Source of the DNA: a virus
Length of the DNA stretch: 34,495 nucleotides
Direction: 5' to 3' (one strand)
Virus record (IMG/VR): IMGVR_UViG_3300030106_001686
Coordinates: 1 to 34,495 of that record
A program made the position numbers and the translations under genes. Positions 1 to 6,569 of the stretch are shown here, one piece after another. The notes below the pieces were generated by a model. The model was not told where the DNA came from and ran no database searches. It saw only the letters and a program-made list of their open reading frames with translations. Each line of letters starts with the position of its first letter. Position 1 is the stretch's first letter.

Positions 1-2
1 TT

Positions 3-83
3 TATATGATGCACGATAAAATTAAAACAATAAAAGAACAGATTAAAGAAGCAGAGGAGTATCAACCTGGAGAAACAAAATGA
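3..83 (+). CDS. C-terminal fragment of an unknown protein
   Basis: An open frame enters from the left edge and ends at TGA 81-83. It encodes about 26 visible residues, rich in Lys, Glu and Gln, with no recognisable domain. Its stop overlaps the next start as ATGA (80-83), which is the usual sign of translational coupling and supports it being a real gene. There are in-frame ATG codons at 6 and 9, so the gene could also be a complete 25-residue product. The true start cannot be decided from this window. Confidence 0.4.
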   Translation, partial: YMMHDKIKTIKEQIKEAEEYQPGETK

Positions 84-373
84 CAAATAAAAGATATGAC
101 ATTTACGAAGAATTAACTGGATATAATTTAAATGAAACAACTAGTTATGGTCTTAAAAATATTACAATTAAAACAAGTTATCGGATGGATAAAGAAACTA
201 TCAATATGTTAGCTTTAATAAAAAAACATACACGTTTACCCGCAAGAATGATTATTAAGCCTTTTTTAAAAGATTTAACAACAAAACTTGTTAAATATAA
301 TGAAAACATAGTCGAACAAGAAATAAAAGATTTAGAAGAACAAATTAAATTTTTAAAAACAAAGGTTTCTTGA
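80..373 (+). CDS. hypothetical protein, 97 aa, C-terminal coiled coil
   Basis: I do not recognise this family. The product is 97 residues, with a basic central part and a C-terminal stretch (about residues 72-95) of alternating Glu, Lys, Ile and Leu that looks like a short coiled coil. The start is preceded by the leader TGGAGAAACAAAATGACA (68-85). The same 18 bases recur exactly in front of the next gene (395-412), which fixes both starts. It lies in a plus-strand run of small genes leading to the methyltransferase. Confidence 0.65.
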   Translation: MTNKRYDIYEELTGYNLNETTSYGLKNITIKTSYRMDKETINMLALIKKHTRLPARMIIKPFLKDLTTKLVKYNENIVEQEIKDLEEQIKFLKTKVS

Positions 374-406
374 TAACTAAATAAATAAATTACTTGGAGA
401 AACAAA

Positions 407-625
407 ATGACAGATAAGGTTGTCCAGATAGAAAAGGTAGCGCAAAGGTTGCGTGATTTGTGTAACGACGAGGTTGAAAGGCTAGAGGATAGCTTGCCGA
501 ATGTTACAAATCTTTTTGAGCGTGATAGTATTTTAAAAGAAATTGATGCTTTGCACGAAATGGCAGACGAGGCAAACAGACAAGCGATTTTTATAGTAGA
601 AAAATATTATAAGGAGAAGGAATGA
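407..625 (+). CDS. hypothetical protein, 72 aa, helical
   Basis: A 72-residue product rich in Glu, Asp, Lys and Arg, probably all helical, without a domain I can name. Its ribosome binding leader is identical over 18 bases to that of the gene starting at 80. Its 3' end overlaps the methyltransferase start by four bases (ATGA at 622-625), so the two are probably translated together. Confidence 0.65.
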   Translation: MTDKVVQIEKVAQRLRDLCNDEVERLEDSLPNVTNLFERDSILKEIDALHEMADEANRQAIFIVEKYYKEKE

Positions 626-2352
626 AAGTATTAAGTTTATTTGATGGTATGAGTTGTGGCCGTATTGCCTTGGACCAACTAGGCATACCTGTAGAAAAGT
701 ATTATGCAAGTGAAATAGATAAGTACGCCATGCAAGTCAGTGCAGCAAACTATCCAGATATTGAGCAGGTTGGCGATATATGTGATTTAGACCCAAAAGA
801 TTACATGGATGTGGACTTAATGCTTGCAGGCAGTCCATGTCAGGGATTCAGTTTTGCAGGCAAGCAACTAGCTTTTGATGACCCAAGGAGTGCATTGTTT
901 TTTGAGTTCATACGCTTACTCAAAGCAATCAAGCCAAAGTATTTCTTATTAGAGAATGTCAGAATGAAGAAAGAGTTTTTACAGGTCATCTCTGAACAGG
1001 TGTCAGAGTGTTATCCTGAGATAACCTTTGGGATAGAACCTATCTTTATCAACAGTTCGCTTTTAAGCGCTCAATCTCGCCAACGCTACTATTGGACTAA
1101 CATACCTGGAATACAACAGCCAGAAGATAGAGGCATAGTGCTAAGAGATATATTGGAAGACAGCTTTGATAGTGAAAGAGACAAAGCACATTGCATAGAT
1201 GCAAATTATCACAAAGGTGCAAGTGTTGAACAATACAAGAAGAAACATAGAAGACAGTTAGTGAACAAACCAATTAAAGTAGGCATGAATGTAGAAGAAG
1301 TAAAAGTTAGAAAGCATGAGGTTGATATAGTTGAATTGCAACAATGTATTCTCAGCCATTATGCTAAGTGTGGTATGAGTAAAAAAGAAATAGCAAAGGA
1401 GCTGAACGATAAGTATTCTACAGTTGAGCATTACTTTAGAAAGCTAGGTAGTGATTTCTTTTCTATACCCTCAGAGGAGCATTGGCCTCAGTTAAAAGAA
1501 ATACTTGGTATCACAACAGATAAGTTTGATAAACAGATCATGGAGTTTGAATACAGAGACGGTGTGTTTGAAAGCACACAAAGAGTTTACAGCGATCAAG
1601 GTAAATCGCCTACGCTTACTGCATCAAACAAAGAGCAGATGATAGAAACAAAGCCTAAAAAAGCATACGACATACCCAGAGAGATACTCAAAGACAACGA
1701 AAGACAACGCAGAGTGTATGATCCGAGTGGTAAATCGCCCACGATACTAGGCAGAAGTGATAGTCCAAAGATTACTACACCCAAACAAGTAGGCATAGCG
1801 ACAGACATCAACGGACATGACATACTCAAAAGAGTCTATAGTCCAAATGGTAAGTCGCCTACAGTCAACACTTGTCAAGGTGGTAATCGTGAGCCTAAGG
1901 TGGCCGTTCAGTCTTACAGAGAAGTAAGAACAGATGAAGCTAAAGAAATGCGTAAGATGGTAAGGCAACAAACAGGTAAAGATCATACACCTTTTAGAGC
2001 AAAGAAATTAGAGCCAAGAAAAGACGGCAAGGTTGGTACAGTTACACCCAGTTTAAATAAAGACCATGAGATAAGCATTGAAAACTTACCTAATAAATCA
2101 CAAACGATTAAGTCGCAGTATTACAAGTCATCAAGAGCAAACTTTGAAAGGCAAGGCACATTTCATGCTACAGGTGTGCAGCAAGAAAACCTAACATGGC
2201 GTAAGCTAACACCCCTAGAATGCGAACGCTTGCAGACAGTCCCGGATAATTACACAGATCATGTCAGCAATACCCAAAGATATAAGATGCTTGGCAATGG
2301 TTGGACAGTTGAAGTCATCAAACATATCTTTCAAAACATGGAGATAGAATGA
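622..2352 (+). CDS. DNA cytosine-C5 methyltransferase
   Basis: Transfers a methyl group from S-adenosylmethionine to C5 of cytosine in DNA. In phages this usually protects against host restriction. Conserved motifs are in order: SAM-binding FDGMSCG at residues 7-13; catalytic GSPCQG with Cys73; ENV at 111-113; QSRQR at 151-155; motif IX RKLTPLECERLQ at 527-538; motif X GNGW at 558-561. The region between QSRQR and motif IX, where the target recognition domain sits, is very long (about 370 residues). It includes a helix-turn-helix-like segment (about 252-275) and three copies of R-V-Y-x-x-x-G-K-S-P-T starting at 321, 364 and 404. At 576 residues it is longer than many family members. No cognate endonuclease gene is visible nearby. 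The target sequence cannot be read from the protein. Confidence 0.95.
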   Translation: MKVLSLFDGMSCGRIALDQLGIPVEKYYASEIDKYAMQVSAANYPDIEQVGDICDLDPKDYMDVDLMLAGSPCQGFSFAGKQLAFDDPRSALFFEFIRLLKAIKPKYFLLENVRMKKEFLQVISEQVSECYPEITFGIEPIFINSSLLSAQSRQRYYWTNIPGIQQPEDRGIVLRDILEDSFDSERDKAHCIDANYHKGASVEQYKKKHRRQLVNKPIKVGMNVEEVKVRKHEVDIVELQQCILSHYAKCGMSKKEIAKELNDKYSTVEHYFRKLGSDFFSIPSEEHWPQLKEILGITTDKFDKQIMEFEYRDGVFESTQRVYSDQGKSPTLTASNKEQMIETKPKKAYDIPREILKDNERQRRVYDPSGKSPTILGRSDSPKITTPKQVGIATDINGHDILKRVYSPNGKSPTVNTCQGGNREPKVAVQSYREVRTDEAKEMRKMVRQQTGKDHTPFRAKKLEPRKDGKVGTVTPSLNKDHEISIENLPNKSQTIKSQYYKSSRANFERQGTFHATGVQQENLTWRKLTPLECERLQTVPDNYTDHVSNTQRYKMLGNGWTVEVIKHIFQNMEIE

Positions 2353-2465
2353 ACATACTACAAATGATTAAAGATTATTTAGAAGAATGCGAAAGCAGAA
2401 ACGAGCTTGTAGATCCTGAAACATTACTAGAACAAATAGAGGCATGGCAAAATGAAAATGACTGA
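2349..2465 (+). CDS. small hypothetical protein, 38 aa
   Basis: Starts at ATG 2349, overlapping the methyltransferase stop by four bases (ATGA), and ends at TGA 2463-2465, inside the start of the next small gene. The product is acidic (Glu and Asp rich) and probably helical. No family is recognised. Support comes from the gap-free coupled layout on both sides rather than from homology. Confidence 0.5.
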   Translation: MNILQMIKDYLEECESRNELVDPETLLEQIEAWQNEND

Positions 2466-2616
2466 GTGGCATGGTGGCAAGGGCAGTCGTGATCGCACAA
2501 AAGATCGTGATAAATTTAATGAAAGTTTTGAAAGAATTTTTAACAAAAGAAAGATAGATATAACTAAACTTAAAAATGTTTGGGAAGAAAAATCTACAAA
2601 AAAGGAGAGAAAGTGA
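2452..2616 (+). CDS. small basic hypothetical protein, 54 aa
   Basis: A 54-residue product, very rich in Lys, Arg and Asp, beginning M-K-M-T-E-W-H-G-G-K-G. It overlaps the preceding small gene by 14 bases. A second ATG two codons downstream could also serve as start. No family is recognised. It is the last clear coding frame before the repeat-rich gap in front of the small terminase gene. Confidence 0.45.
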   Translation: MKMTEWHGGKGSRDRTKDRDKFNESFERIFNKRKIDITKLKNVWEEKSTKKERK

Positions 2617-2920
2617 GGACAAAGAAACGCAAAGGCGATTGGTTAAAAATTATACAAAAACGGCTGTGCAATGCAGAAAAGCCCAATTGCACATGCCCTA
2701 CGCAAGTGACTGATATAGCGTTATTTGTTAGTATGTGCAGTTGTGCAGTTGCACATGCCTGCACGTACGCACATGCACGCTTGAAACCCCCATTCCTACA
2801 GGTATGTGCAGTTGTGCGTATGTGCATCTCTATAGAGAACTATAGAAAGGTGTGTATTAACATACACCTTTACTTAGGAGAGATAGGTTTCTCTAAGAGA
2901 AATATAGTGAGAATTTAGAC
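2617..2920. repeat. repeat-rich gap upstream of the small terminase gene
   Basis: This 304-base stretch is dominated by copies of TGTGCA and its complement TGCACA. A 16-base direct repeat, GTATGTGCAGTTGTGC, occurs at 2731-2746 and 2802-2817. TTGCACATGCC occurs at 2687-2697 and 2749-2759. ATGTGCA (2733) and TGCACAT (2750) form an inverted pair. CTATAGA is repeated at 2830 and 2840, ten bases apart. One frame stays open across it (GTG 2613 to TAG 2918), but its translation is Cys-rich and looks like a by-product of the repeats. The position just before terS makes a packaging (cos or pac) or protein-binding site plausible. That role is inference. Confidence 0.6.
2846..2871 (+). other. inverted repeat with eight-base arms
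   Basis: AAAGGTGT at 2846-2853 is the exact complement of ACACCTTT at 2864-2871, with ten bases between that could extend the stem imperfectly. It lies between the TGTGCA repeats and the small terminase start. No run of T follows directly, so a classical terminator is less likely than an operator or an mRNA leader hairpin. Confidence 0.4.
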
Positions 2921-3409
2921 ATGGCAGGAAAGAAAAAATTAACAAAAAAACAAGAGAAATTTATCGATCTCATGGTGTATCAGGATTACAACCAAACGAA
3001 GTGTGCTCATCTTGCAGGCTATGAGAATCCGGGAGTTGCTGCGACTAGGTTATTGAGTGAGCCAGGTTATGAACATGTGCAAGAAAAGATCAGAGATTTG
3101 AAAGCTATTCAGAGGAAGAAGAATGAGATTACTTTTGAGGGCATAGCCAATAAGTTAGCAGAGATAAGAGATGTGTCTTTAGCTGACGGGAGTTATGGAC
3201 CTGCGGTCACTGCAGAGATTGCAAGGGCTAAACTTGCAGGACTTATGGTGGATAGGAAGGAGCTGAAGATACACAAGATAGATAACATGAGCAGAGAGCA
3301 GTTAGAAAGTAGATTGCAAGAGTTAGTCTTGCAAAATCAGATCATACTTGGCACGGCTGAGGAGGTTAAAGATGATAAGACTATTGAGGATCAGTCTGAT
3401 CCAGAATAG
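2921..3409 (+). CDS. terS: terminase small subunit
   Basis: The DNA-recognition part of the packaging motor. It binds the packaging site on the concatemer and loads the large subunit. The N-terminal 60 residues match the Terminase_2 type: L-T-K-K-Q-E-K-F-I at residues 7-15, followed by an aromatic-rich helix-turn-helix around N-Q-T-K-C-A-H-L-A-G-Y (24-34), then a helical, charged C-terminal half suited to oligomerisation. The length of 162 residues is typical. The start follows an AGGAGAG-type site and a potential hairpin. Unusually, the large subunit lies 6 kb away at 9449, beyond a block of opposite-strand genes. The last 29 bases overlap convergently with the 3' end of the xseB-like gene. 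Confidence 0.85.
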   Translation: MAGKKKLTKKQEKFIDLMVYQDYNQTKCAHLAGYENPGVAATRLLSEPGYEHVQEKIRDLKAIQRKKNEITFEGIANKLAEIRDVSLADGSYGPAVTAEIARAKLAGLMVDRKELKIHKIDNMSREQLESRLQELVLQNQIILGTAEEVKDDKTIEDQSDPE

Positions 3410-3569
3410 CCTTAACTTTATCTTCTGCGTCCCTTAACTTTCGTTCGCAATACTTTGCGACCTTGACACCTCTCTCAAAGTTTTCTACCGATTGTTCAAG
3501 CGATATGTCGTCTTGTTCCAAAAGTTTAACTAGCTTTTGCAACTCCGATAATCCTTTTTCAAACGACAT
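3381..3569 (-). CDS. xseB: exodeoxyribonuclease VII small subunit homologue
   Basis: Exonuclease VII (XseA plus several XseB) degrades single-stranded DNA. XseB is a short two-helix protein that wraps the XseA coiled coil. The 62-residue product carries the family pattern: S-F-E-K-G-L-S-E-L near residues 2-10, L-E-Q-D-D-I-S-L-E-Q near 17-26, and F-E-R-G-V near 31-35, followed by the second charged helix. Bacterial XseB is about 70-80 residues, so this is a compact but complete copy. I chose ATG at 3569 because the family begins at this Met and it overlaps the upstream stop as TAATG. The frame stays open further upstream, but that part matches other small genes in another frame. No xseA is in the window, so it would have to act on the host XseA or alone. 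Confidence 0.88.
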   Translation of the reverse strand: MSFEKGLSELQKLVKLLEQDDISLEQSVENFERGVKVAKYCERKLRDAEDKVKAILDQTDPQ

Positions 3570-3640
3570 TACTTTTCCTGGAACAAGCCATAGACCATAA
3601 GTAATACTATGCCTACGACTGCGAATAAACTCATGTCCAT
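3569..3640 (-). CDS. 23-aa single-span membrane microprotein
   Basis: ATG at 3640 overlaps the upstream stop (TAATG), and the TAA at 3569-3571 overlaps the xseB start in the same way. The product is 23 residues, nearly all one hydrophobic helix (about residues 4-19) with a charged C-terminus Q-E-K. Both junctions are one-base overlaps, as elsewhere in this cluster, which supports translation. The function is unknown. It is too short for homology arguments. Confidence 0.5.
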   Translation of the reverse strand: MDMSLFAVVGIVLLMVYGLFQEK

Positions 3641-3765
3641 TAGTCTTGCTCCTTAGTTTCTTCGTTAGGATAAAAAGTAATATTAATTTCTCCATAATCA
3701 TCTTTCTCATAAACATAATCACACTTACATTTATCTAACCATTCAAAAAATTCTTCTCTATCCAT
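3640..3765 (-). CDS. small acidic hypothetical protein, 41 aa
   Basis: Runs from ATG 3765 to TAA 3640-3642, with one-base TAATG overlaps to the genes on both sides. The product begins M-D-R-E-E-F-F-E-W-L-D-K-C and is rich in Glu, Asp and aromatic residues, with two cysteines two residues apart near residues 13-15. It is probably a conserved small phage protein, but I cannot assign a function. Confidence 0.6.
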   Translation of the reverse strand: MDREEFFEWLDKCKCDYVYEKDDYGEINITFYPNEETKEQD

Positions 3766-3998
3766 TATGCTGTCCTCTGAACTGTATATTTTTTACTGAT
3801 AGGATCTCTCCAGAAACAGAACTTGCGTTCTTTGAAGTTCTTGGTGTAGAAATTCATTCGGTATCTGTAGGCCTCTTTTTTAGTAAGACCTGTTATTGCG
3901 TCCCCAATCTCTAAGCTGTTGAGTGCTTGGGTAAATGCGTTCCTGTATTTTTTCCTGTCGCTTACGATAGGAACATCTTTAGTTATTTTGTAGTTCAT
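3765..3998 (-). CDS. hypothetical protein, 77 aa
   Basis: A 77-residue basic product, with a pattern of S-D-R-K-K-Y near residues 13-18 and G-D-A-I near 32-35 followed by a Lys/Arg and aromatic-rich half. Short phage proteins of this layout are common in AT-rich marine phages, but no function is known to me. The start has a strong AAGGAGAGAG-type site immediately upstream. The gene overlaps the preceding zinc-ribbon gene by 20 bases. Confidence 0.65.
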   Translation of the reverse strand: MNYKITKDVPIVSDRKKYRNAFTQALNSLEIGDAITGLTKKEAYRYRMNFYTKNFKERKFCFWRDPISKKYTVQRTA

Positions 3999-4155
3999 TC
4001 TCTCTCCTTTTTAGGTTTTCCTCATAACATACACCACATAACATTTTATGAAATGGCACATGGTCTAAATCTTTATAGCCATTATCTTCATAATTATTTT
4101 TATCAATAATATAATCAGCTTTATAGCCACATACGTTGCAACACCCTCTACTCAT
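3979..4155 (-). CDS. small zinc-ribbon-like protein, 58 aa
   Basis: I start this gene at ATG 4155 because AAGGAGAG lies just upstream. The frame extends further but has no good ribosome site there. The 58-residue product has C-x-x-C (in R-G-C-C-N-V-C-G, residues 3-10) and a second C-x-x-C (C-G-V-C) about 32 residues later, a layout typical of a small zinc ribbon. It may bind nucleic acid or protein. No specific family is recognised. Confidence 0.6.
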   Translation of the reverse strand: MSRGCCNVCGYKADYIIDKNNYEDNGYKDLDHVPFHKMLCGVCYEENLKRRENELQNN

Positions 4156-4435
4156 TTTCTCTCCTTTTTTTATCAAATAGTTTTCTTTGTTGTTCATGTT
4201 CTTCAACTTGCATCATGTCTATTAGATCTTCTGTCGTGTGTGGACTTGGAATCTTTTGTTCATGGTTAGTGTTAGACCATTGGATAAGTTCGCTATCATC
4301 TTTGTATATGATTTGAGTTTTCCAAGGCTTGTCTTTGCTTTTGCGTTCGTGCAGTAGCATCTTGATACCTTTTCTCCATTCCTCCAGGCGAATGAGTTTG
4401 CGTTGTTGATCTACTTTATCTTTATACTGTGTCAT
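4148..4435 (-). CDS. hypothetical protein, 95 aa, charged
   Basis: A 95-residue product, strongly charged (Lys, Arg, Glu, Gln) and probably mostly helical at both ends, with a short middle part containing W and P. The start overlaps the upstream small gene by four bases (ATGA, 4432-4435). No family is recognised. Confidence 0.6.
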   Translation of the reverse strand: MTQYKDKVDQQRKLIRLEEWRKGIKMLLHERKSKDKPWKTQIIYKDDSELIQWSNTNHEQKIPSPHTTEDLIDMMQVEEHEQQRKLFDKKRRENE

Positions 4436-4608
4436 TGTTCAGCTCCTACTATAAATTTATTACAATAATAAAATTCTTTATCAATTTTTTTTATGTATTC
4501 AATTTGTTTTTCTGTAAAAATATTATGAAAAGTTAATGGCGTATTATTCGCTTTTCTTTTTGAATGTTTAATAATATTTTTTATTTGTGCTTTTTCTTTA
4601 TTAGTCAT
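4432..4608 (-). CDS. small basic hypothetical protein, 58 aa
   Basis: Runs from ATG 4608 to TGA 4432-4434. The product is 58 residues, Lys, Ile and Asn rich, beginning M-T-N-K-E-K-A-Q-I-K. It overlaps the upstream gene by eight bases and the downstream gene by four, filling what would otherwise be a 165-base gap in an operon without gaps. The function is unknown. Confidence 0.55.
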   Translation of the reverse strand: MTNKEKAQIKNIIKHSKRKANNTPLTFHNIFTEKQIEYIKKIDKEFYYCNKFIVGAEQ

Positions 4609-4939
4609 CTAACATATCCTCCTCAACTTCTTTGCGTTGTTCTTCTGTTAAATTACTTAGCCATAGTTCGTAATATTCATCACTATACTCATCATAAATA
4701 GGCACACCCATTTTGAATTGTATGTGTGCGATTATGTCCTCGACATCATTTTGGCCATACCTAGTAAAGCCACACACTTTGTTATTGACTTCGTAAAAGT
4801 GTAGCCAATTTCCGTCTTTGTGTATGATCTCTCCCCATTTGTTACATGAGTGTTCGTTCTTCACAAATTCAATATCCGTGCATACTCTTTTCATCTTTTT
4901 ATAAGATAAATCTTTTAATGGTTCATAGTTTGTTGACAT
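4601..4939 (-). CDS. hypothetical protein, 112 aa
   Basis: A 112-residue acidic product with many aromatic residues in its middle and a very acidic C-terminus ending D-M-L-D-D. No domain is recognised. ATG 4939 shares one base with the stop of the upstream gene, in keeping with the coupling seen through the cluster. Confidence 0.6.
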   Translation of the reverse strand: MSTNYEPLKDLSYKKMKRVCTDIEFVKNEHSCNKWGEIIHKDGNWLHFYEVNNKVCGFTRYGQNDVEDIIAHIQFKMGVPIYDEYSDEYYELWLSNLTEEQRKEVEEDMLDD

Positions 4940-5265
4940 TATTTCACCCCCTTTATTTGTGCAAAGTCATCACAATTAAAACAATAGCCATTCCGATTTG
5001 CGAAGTCTGTTATTGGACTGCCGTTCTGATCGTGCGTAGTCACATTCAAAGACTTACATTCATGGCAATATGGTTTTTGGTTTTTGCGATACATTTCTTT
5101 GTGAAAGTATTTTGCGTTTTCATAGTCCTGTTGTGCGTATGCGATTATGCTATCAAGCATACATTCAATTTTTATTTTGTTATTGAGTAGATCAAGTAGC
5201 AAATCTATTTCTAGTTCGCCATAAAATTTTTCTACCCAAGATTCAAGATCCTCAATGCTAATCAT
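4939..5265 (-). CDS. hypothetical protein with C-terminal zinc ribbon, 108 aa
   Basis: The N-terminal two thirds are helical and charged. The C-terminal part has two cysteine pairs, Y-C-H-E-C-K at about residues 66-71 and Y-C-F-N-C-D at about 93-98, the usual layout of a treble-clef or zinc-ribbon fold. Its start overlaps the upstream gene by eight bases and is preceded by AAAGGAGAAAG. The function is unknown, though a nucleic-acid or protein contact is plausible. Confidence 0.62.
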   Translation of the reverse strand: MISIEDLESWVEKFYGELEIDLLLDLLNNKIKIECMLDSIIAYAQQDYENAKYFHKEMYRKNQKPYCHECKSLNVTTHDQNGSPITDFANRNGYCFNCDDFAQIKGVK

Positions 5266-5455
5266 TTGCTTTCTCCTTTAATTGCCAAGCTCCACAATGT
5301 CCACAACAATAATCAAAACCATGTTTAAAATCTTTACCTGGTAATGCTTGATATGTCATTTCTCCTGTTTTTTTGCATTTATTACATTGAAAATTAGTTC
5401 CATTATCTAATAGATTACCAACTCTCAAAACATCTTTAATTGTATAAAAATTCAT
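5258..5455 (-). CDS. small zinc-ribbon protein, 65 aa
   Basis: A 65-residue product with F-Q-C-N-K-C-K (about 22-28) and Y-C-C-G-H-C-G (about 49-55), that is two C-x-x-C pairs some 24 residues apart, forming a compact zinc ribbon. It is the second of four zinc-ribbon-like genes in this minus-strand block as counted from low coordinates upward after 3979. The partner or target is unknown. Confidence 0.62.
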   Translation of the reverse strand: MNFYTIKDVLRVGNLLDNGTNFQCNKCKKTGEMTYQALPGKDFKHGFDYCCGHCGAWQLKEKAND

Positions 5456-5652
5456 TATTCTTTCTCCTCATATTCTTTTAAATCTTTTTCTGTCCAAGTT
5501 TCATCTATCTCTACATGACCACCTGCAAACATATCAGCAACCCATTCTTCAAAAGTTATTTTCATATTCCAATTATCATCTGTAGTTTCTTTATAAAACT
5601 TTTTATAATCTAAATAATCTTTATATAAAACTATTTGAGTATTAATGTTCAT
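5455..5652 (-). CDS. hypothetical protein, 65 aa, acidic
   Basis: A 65-residue acidic product with several Trp residues and a Glu/Lys-rich end. The start is preceded by AAAGGAGAAAAC and overlaps the upstream stop by four bases, while its own stop shares one base with the next start. No family is recognised. Confidence 0.6.
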   Translation of the reverse strand: MNINTQIVLYKDYLDYKKFYKETTDDNWNMKITFEEWVADMFAGGHVEIDETWTEKDLKEYEEKE

Positions 5653-5828
5653 TTGTTTTCTCCTTTATTTTTCCATTGATTAAAAAAAGTTTTTCTACAC
5701 CAATTAATAATTTCTTTTTTATCTTCTTCTGAATTAAATTTGGCTTTATTAATTATTGGTAAAATTACATTTTCAAAATTGTTAACTTCGTAAAAATCTT
5801 TTTTAATATCAAAATATCTATTGTGCAT
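5649..5828 (-). CDS. hypothetical protein, 59 aa
   Basis: I place the start at ATG 5828 because GAGGAGAAAG lies just upstream. The frame is open for 11 more codons, but that part overlaps the end of the 137-residue gene and lacks a ribosome site. The product is Asn and Lys rich with one Cys-Trp pair. No function is recognised. Confidence 0.55.
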   Translation of the reverse strand: MHNRYFDIKKDFYEVNNFENVILPIINKAKFNSEEDKKEIINWCRKTFFNQWKNKGENK

Positions 5829-6231
5829 TTGCTTTCTCCTCATAACCAAAGACTTGGTCATTCATACTTCTGATTTCTGCGACCATTTCGTTGAAGTCAT
5901 ACTCTTGTTGTTCGTAACCTGGATCAAATTCTCTATCGACTATCTCCCAATTCTCGACAACATAAACTCCATTATCAAAGTTATCAGTATCAAGCTGTTT
6001 ATAAGTGCCTACTCCAAGAGATAGTGTTCCACCGATATAATTTCCCATGATTTGTGATAGTCTTGCTATCGCATAACTTGGATCATTTTGACATCTAACC
6101 CCATATAATTTTGCAACATGAAGTAAAGGCTCGACTGAATCTCGTCCTCCGTTCCAATGAAGATATAGCGACTGCCAATCTTCTTGTGGCGTGTTATCTT
6201 CTTTTATTGTTATTACTGCTCTATTACCCAT
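5818..6231 (-). CDS. conserved phage hypothetical protein, 137 aa
   Basis: Begins M-G-N-R-A-V-I-T-I, followed by Y-L-H-W-N-G-G-R-D-S-V around residues 23-33. This opening (G-N-R-A, then L-H-W-N-G-G) is familiar from small proteins found in many phages and prophages, with no known function. The C-terminal part is acidic. The length of 137 residues fits that group. It is one of the best conserved-looking members of this minus-strand cluster. Confidence 0.7.
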   Translation of the reverse strand: MGNRAVITIKEDNTPQEDWQSLYLHWNGGRDSVEPLLHVAKLYGVRCQNDPSYAIARLSQIMGNYIGGTLSLGVGTYKQLDTDNFDNGVYVVENWEIVDREFDPGYEQQEYDFNEMVAEIRSMNDQVFGYEEKANAQ

Positions 6232-6243
6232 TTTTAAGTCCTC

Positions 6244-6396
6244 CTATAAAATAATTAAAGCGATTATACAAAGTACTAAAAGCAAAGGTTTTAGCACATA
6301 CCAATTTATCCAAGATATACGACTTTCACTTGTAAGTTTTTTAATATCTTTTTTGAATAAACTCCATTCTTTTTTAAATTTTTGTTTAAGTTTCAT
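6244..6396 (-). CDS. 50-aa single-span membrane protein
   Basis: ATG 6396 is preceded by the leader TTAAGGGGGAGAAATG, and the stop is TAG 6244-6246. The product has a basic, amphipathic N-terminal half (many Lys) and a C-terminal hydrophobic helix (about residues 36-50) of mostly Leu and Ile. That layout fits a small inner-membrane protein with the basic part in the cytoplasm. The function is unknown. It lies in an early-type cluster far from the lysis-like genes near 29-30 kb, so a holin role is not favoured. Confidence 0.6.
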   Translation of the reverse strand: MKLKQKFKKEWSLFKKDIKKLTSESRISWINWYVLKPLLLVLCIIALIIL

Positions 6397-6560
6397 TTCT
6401 CCCCCTTAAATTGTTCTAGTTCTTCATCTTCATATAAACCCTCACAAGATACACAAACATTTAAGTTTGCTTGTTCTTGTATGGCTCTTTCATCTTCTTT
6501 CTTGCCACATAATTGACAAGATATTTTTCCGTTTTTCCATGTGGATTTTAATATTTTCAT
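6393..6560 (-). CDS. small zinc-ribbon protein, 55 aa
   Basis: ATG 6560 is followed by a 55-residue frame ending K-G-E-K at TGA 6393-6395. It has two C-x-x-C pairs, C-Q-L-C at 15-18 and C-V-S-C at 36-39, separated by a helical stretch: a small zinc finger. The leader TTAAGGGGGAGAAATG precedes its start, and the same sequence forms its own 3' end, coding K-G-E-K-stop and serving the next gene. Confidence 0.6.
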   Translation of the reverse strand: MKILKSTWKNGKISCQLCGKKEDERAIQEQANLNVCVSCEGLYEDEELEQFKGEK

Positions 6561-6569
6561 TTCTCCCCC

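Noticed and set aside
2580-2918. Open frame of 112 codons (TTG start, or GTG at 2613) across the terS leader
   Set aside because: The translation is dominated by repeats of TGTGCA read as Cys, Ala and Val, with no composition like its neighbours and no ribosome site of the type used here. The repeats look like a DNA signal, so I treat the stretch as non-coding.
3570-3722. N-terminal extension of the xseB frame to give 113 residues
   Set aside because: The added 51 residues do not match XseB and coincide with two well-coupled small genes in another frame.
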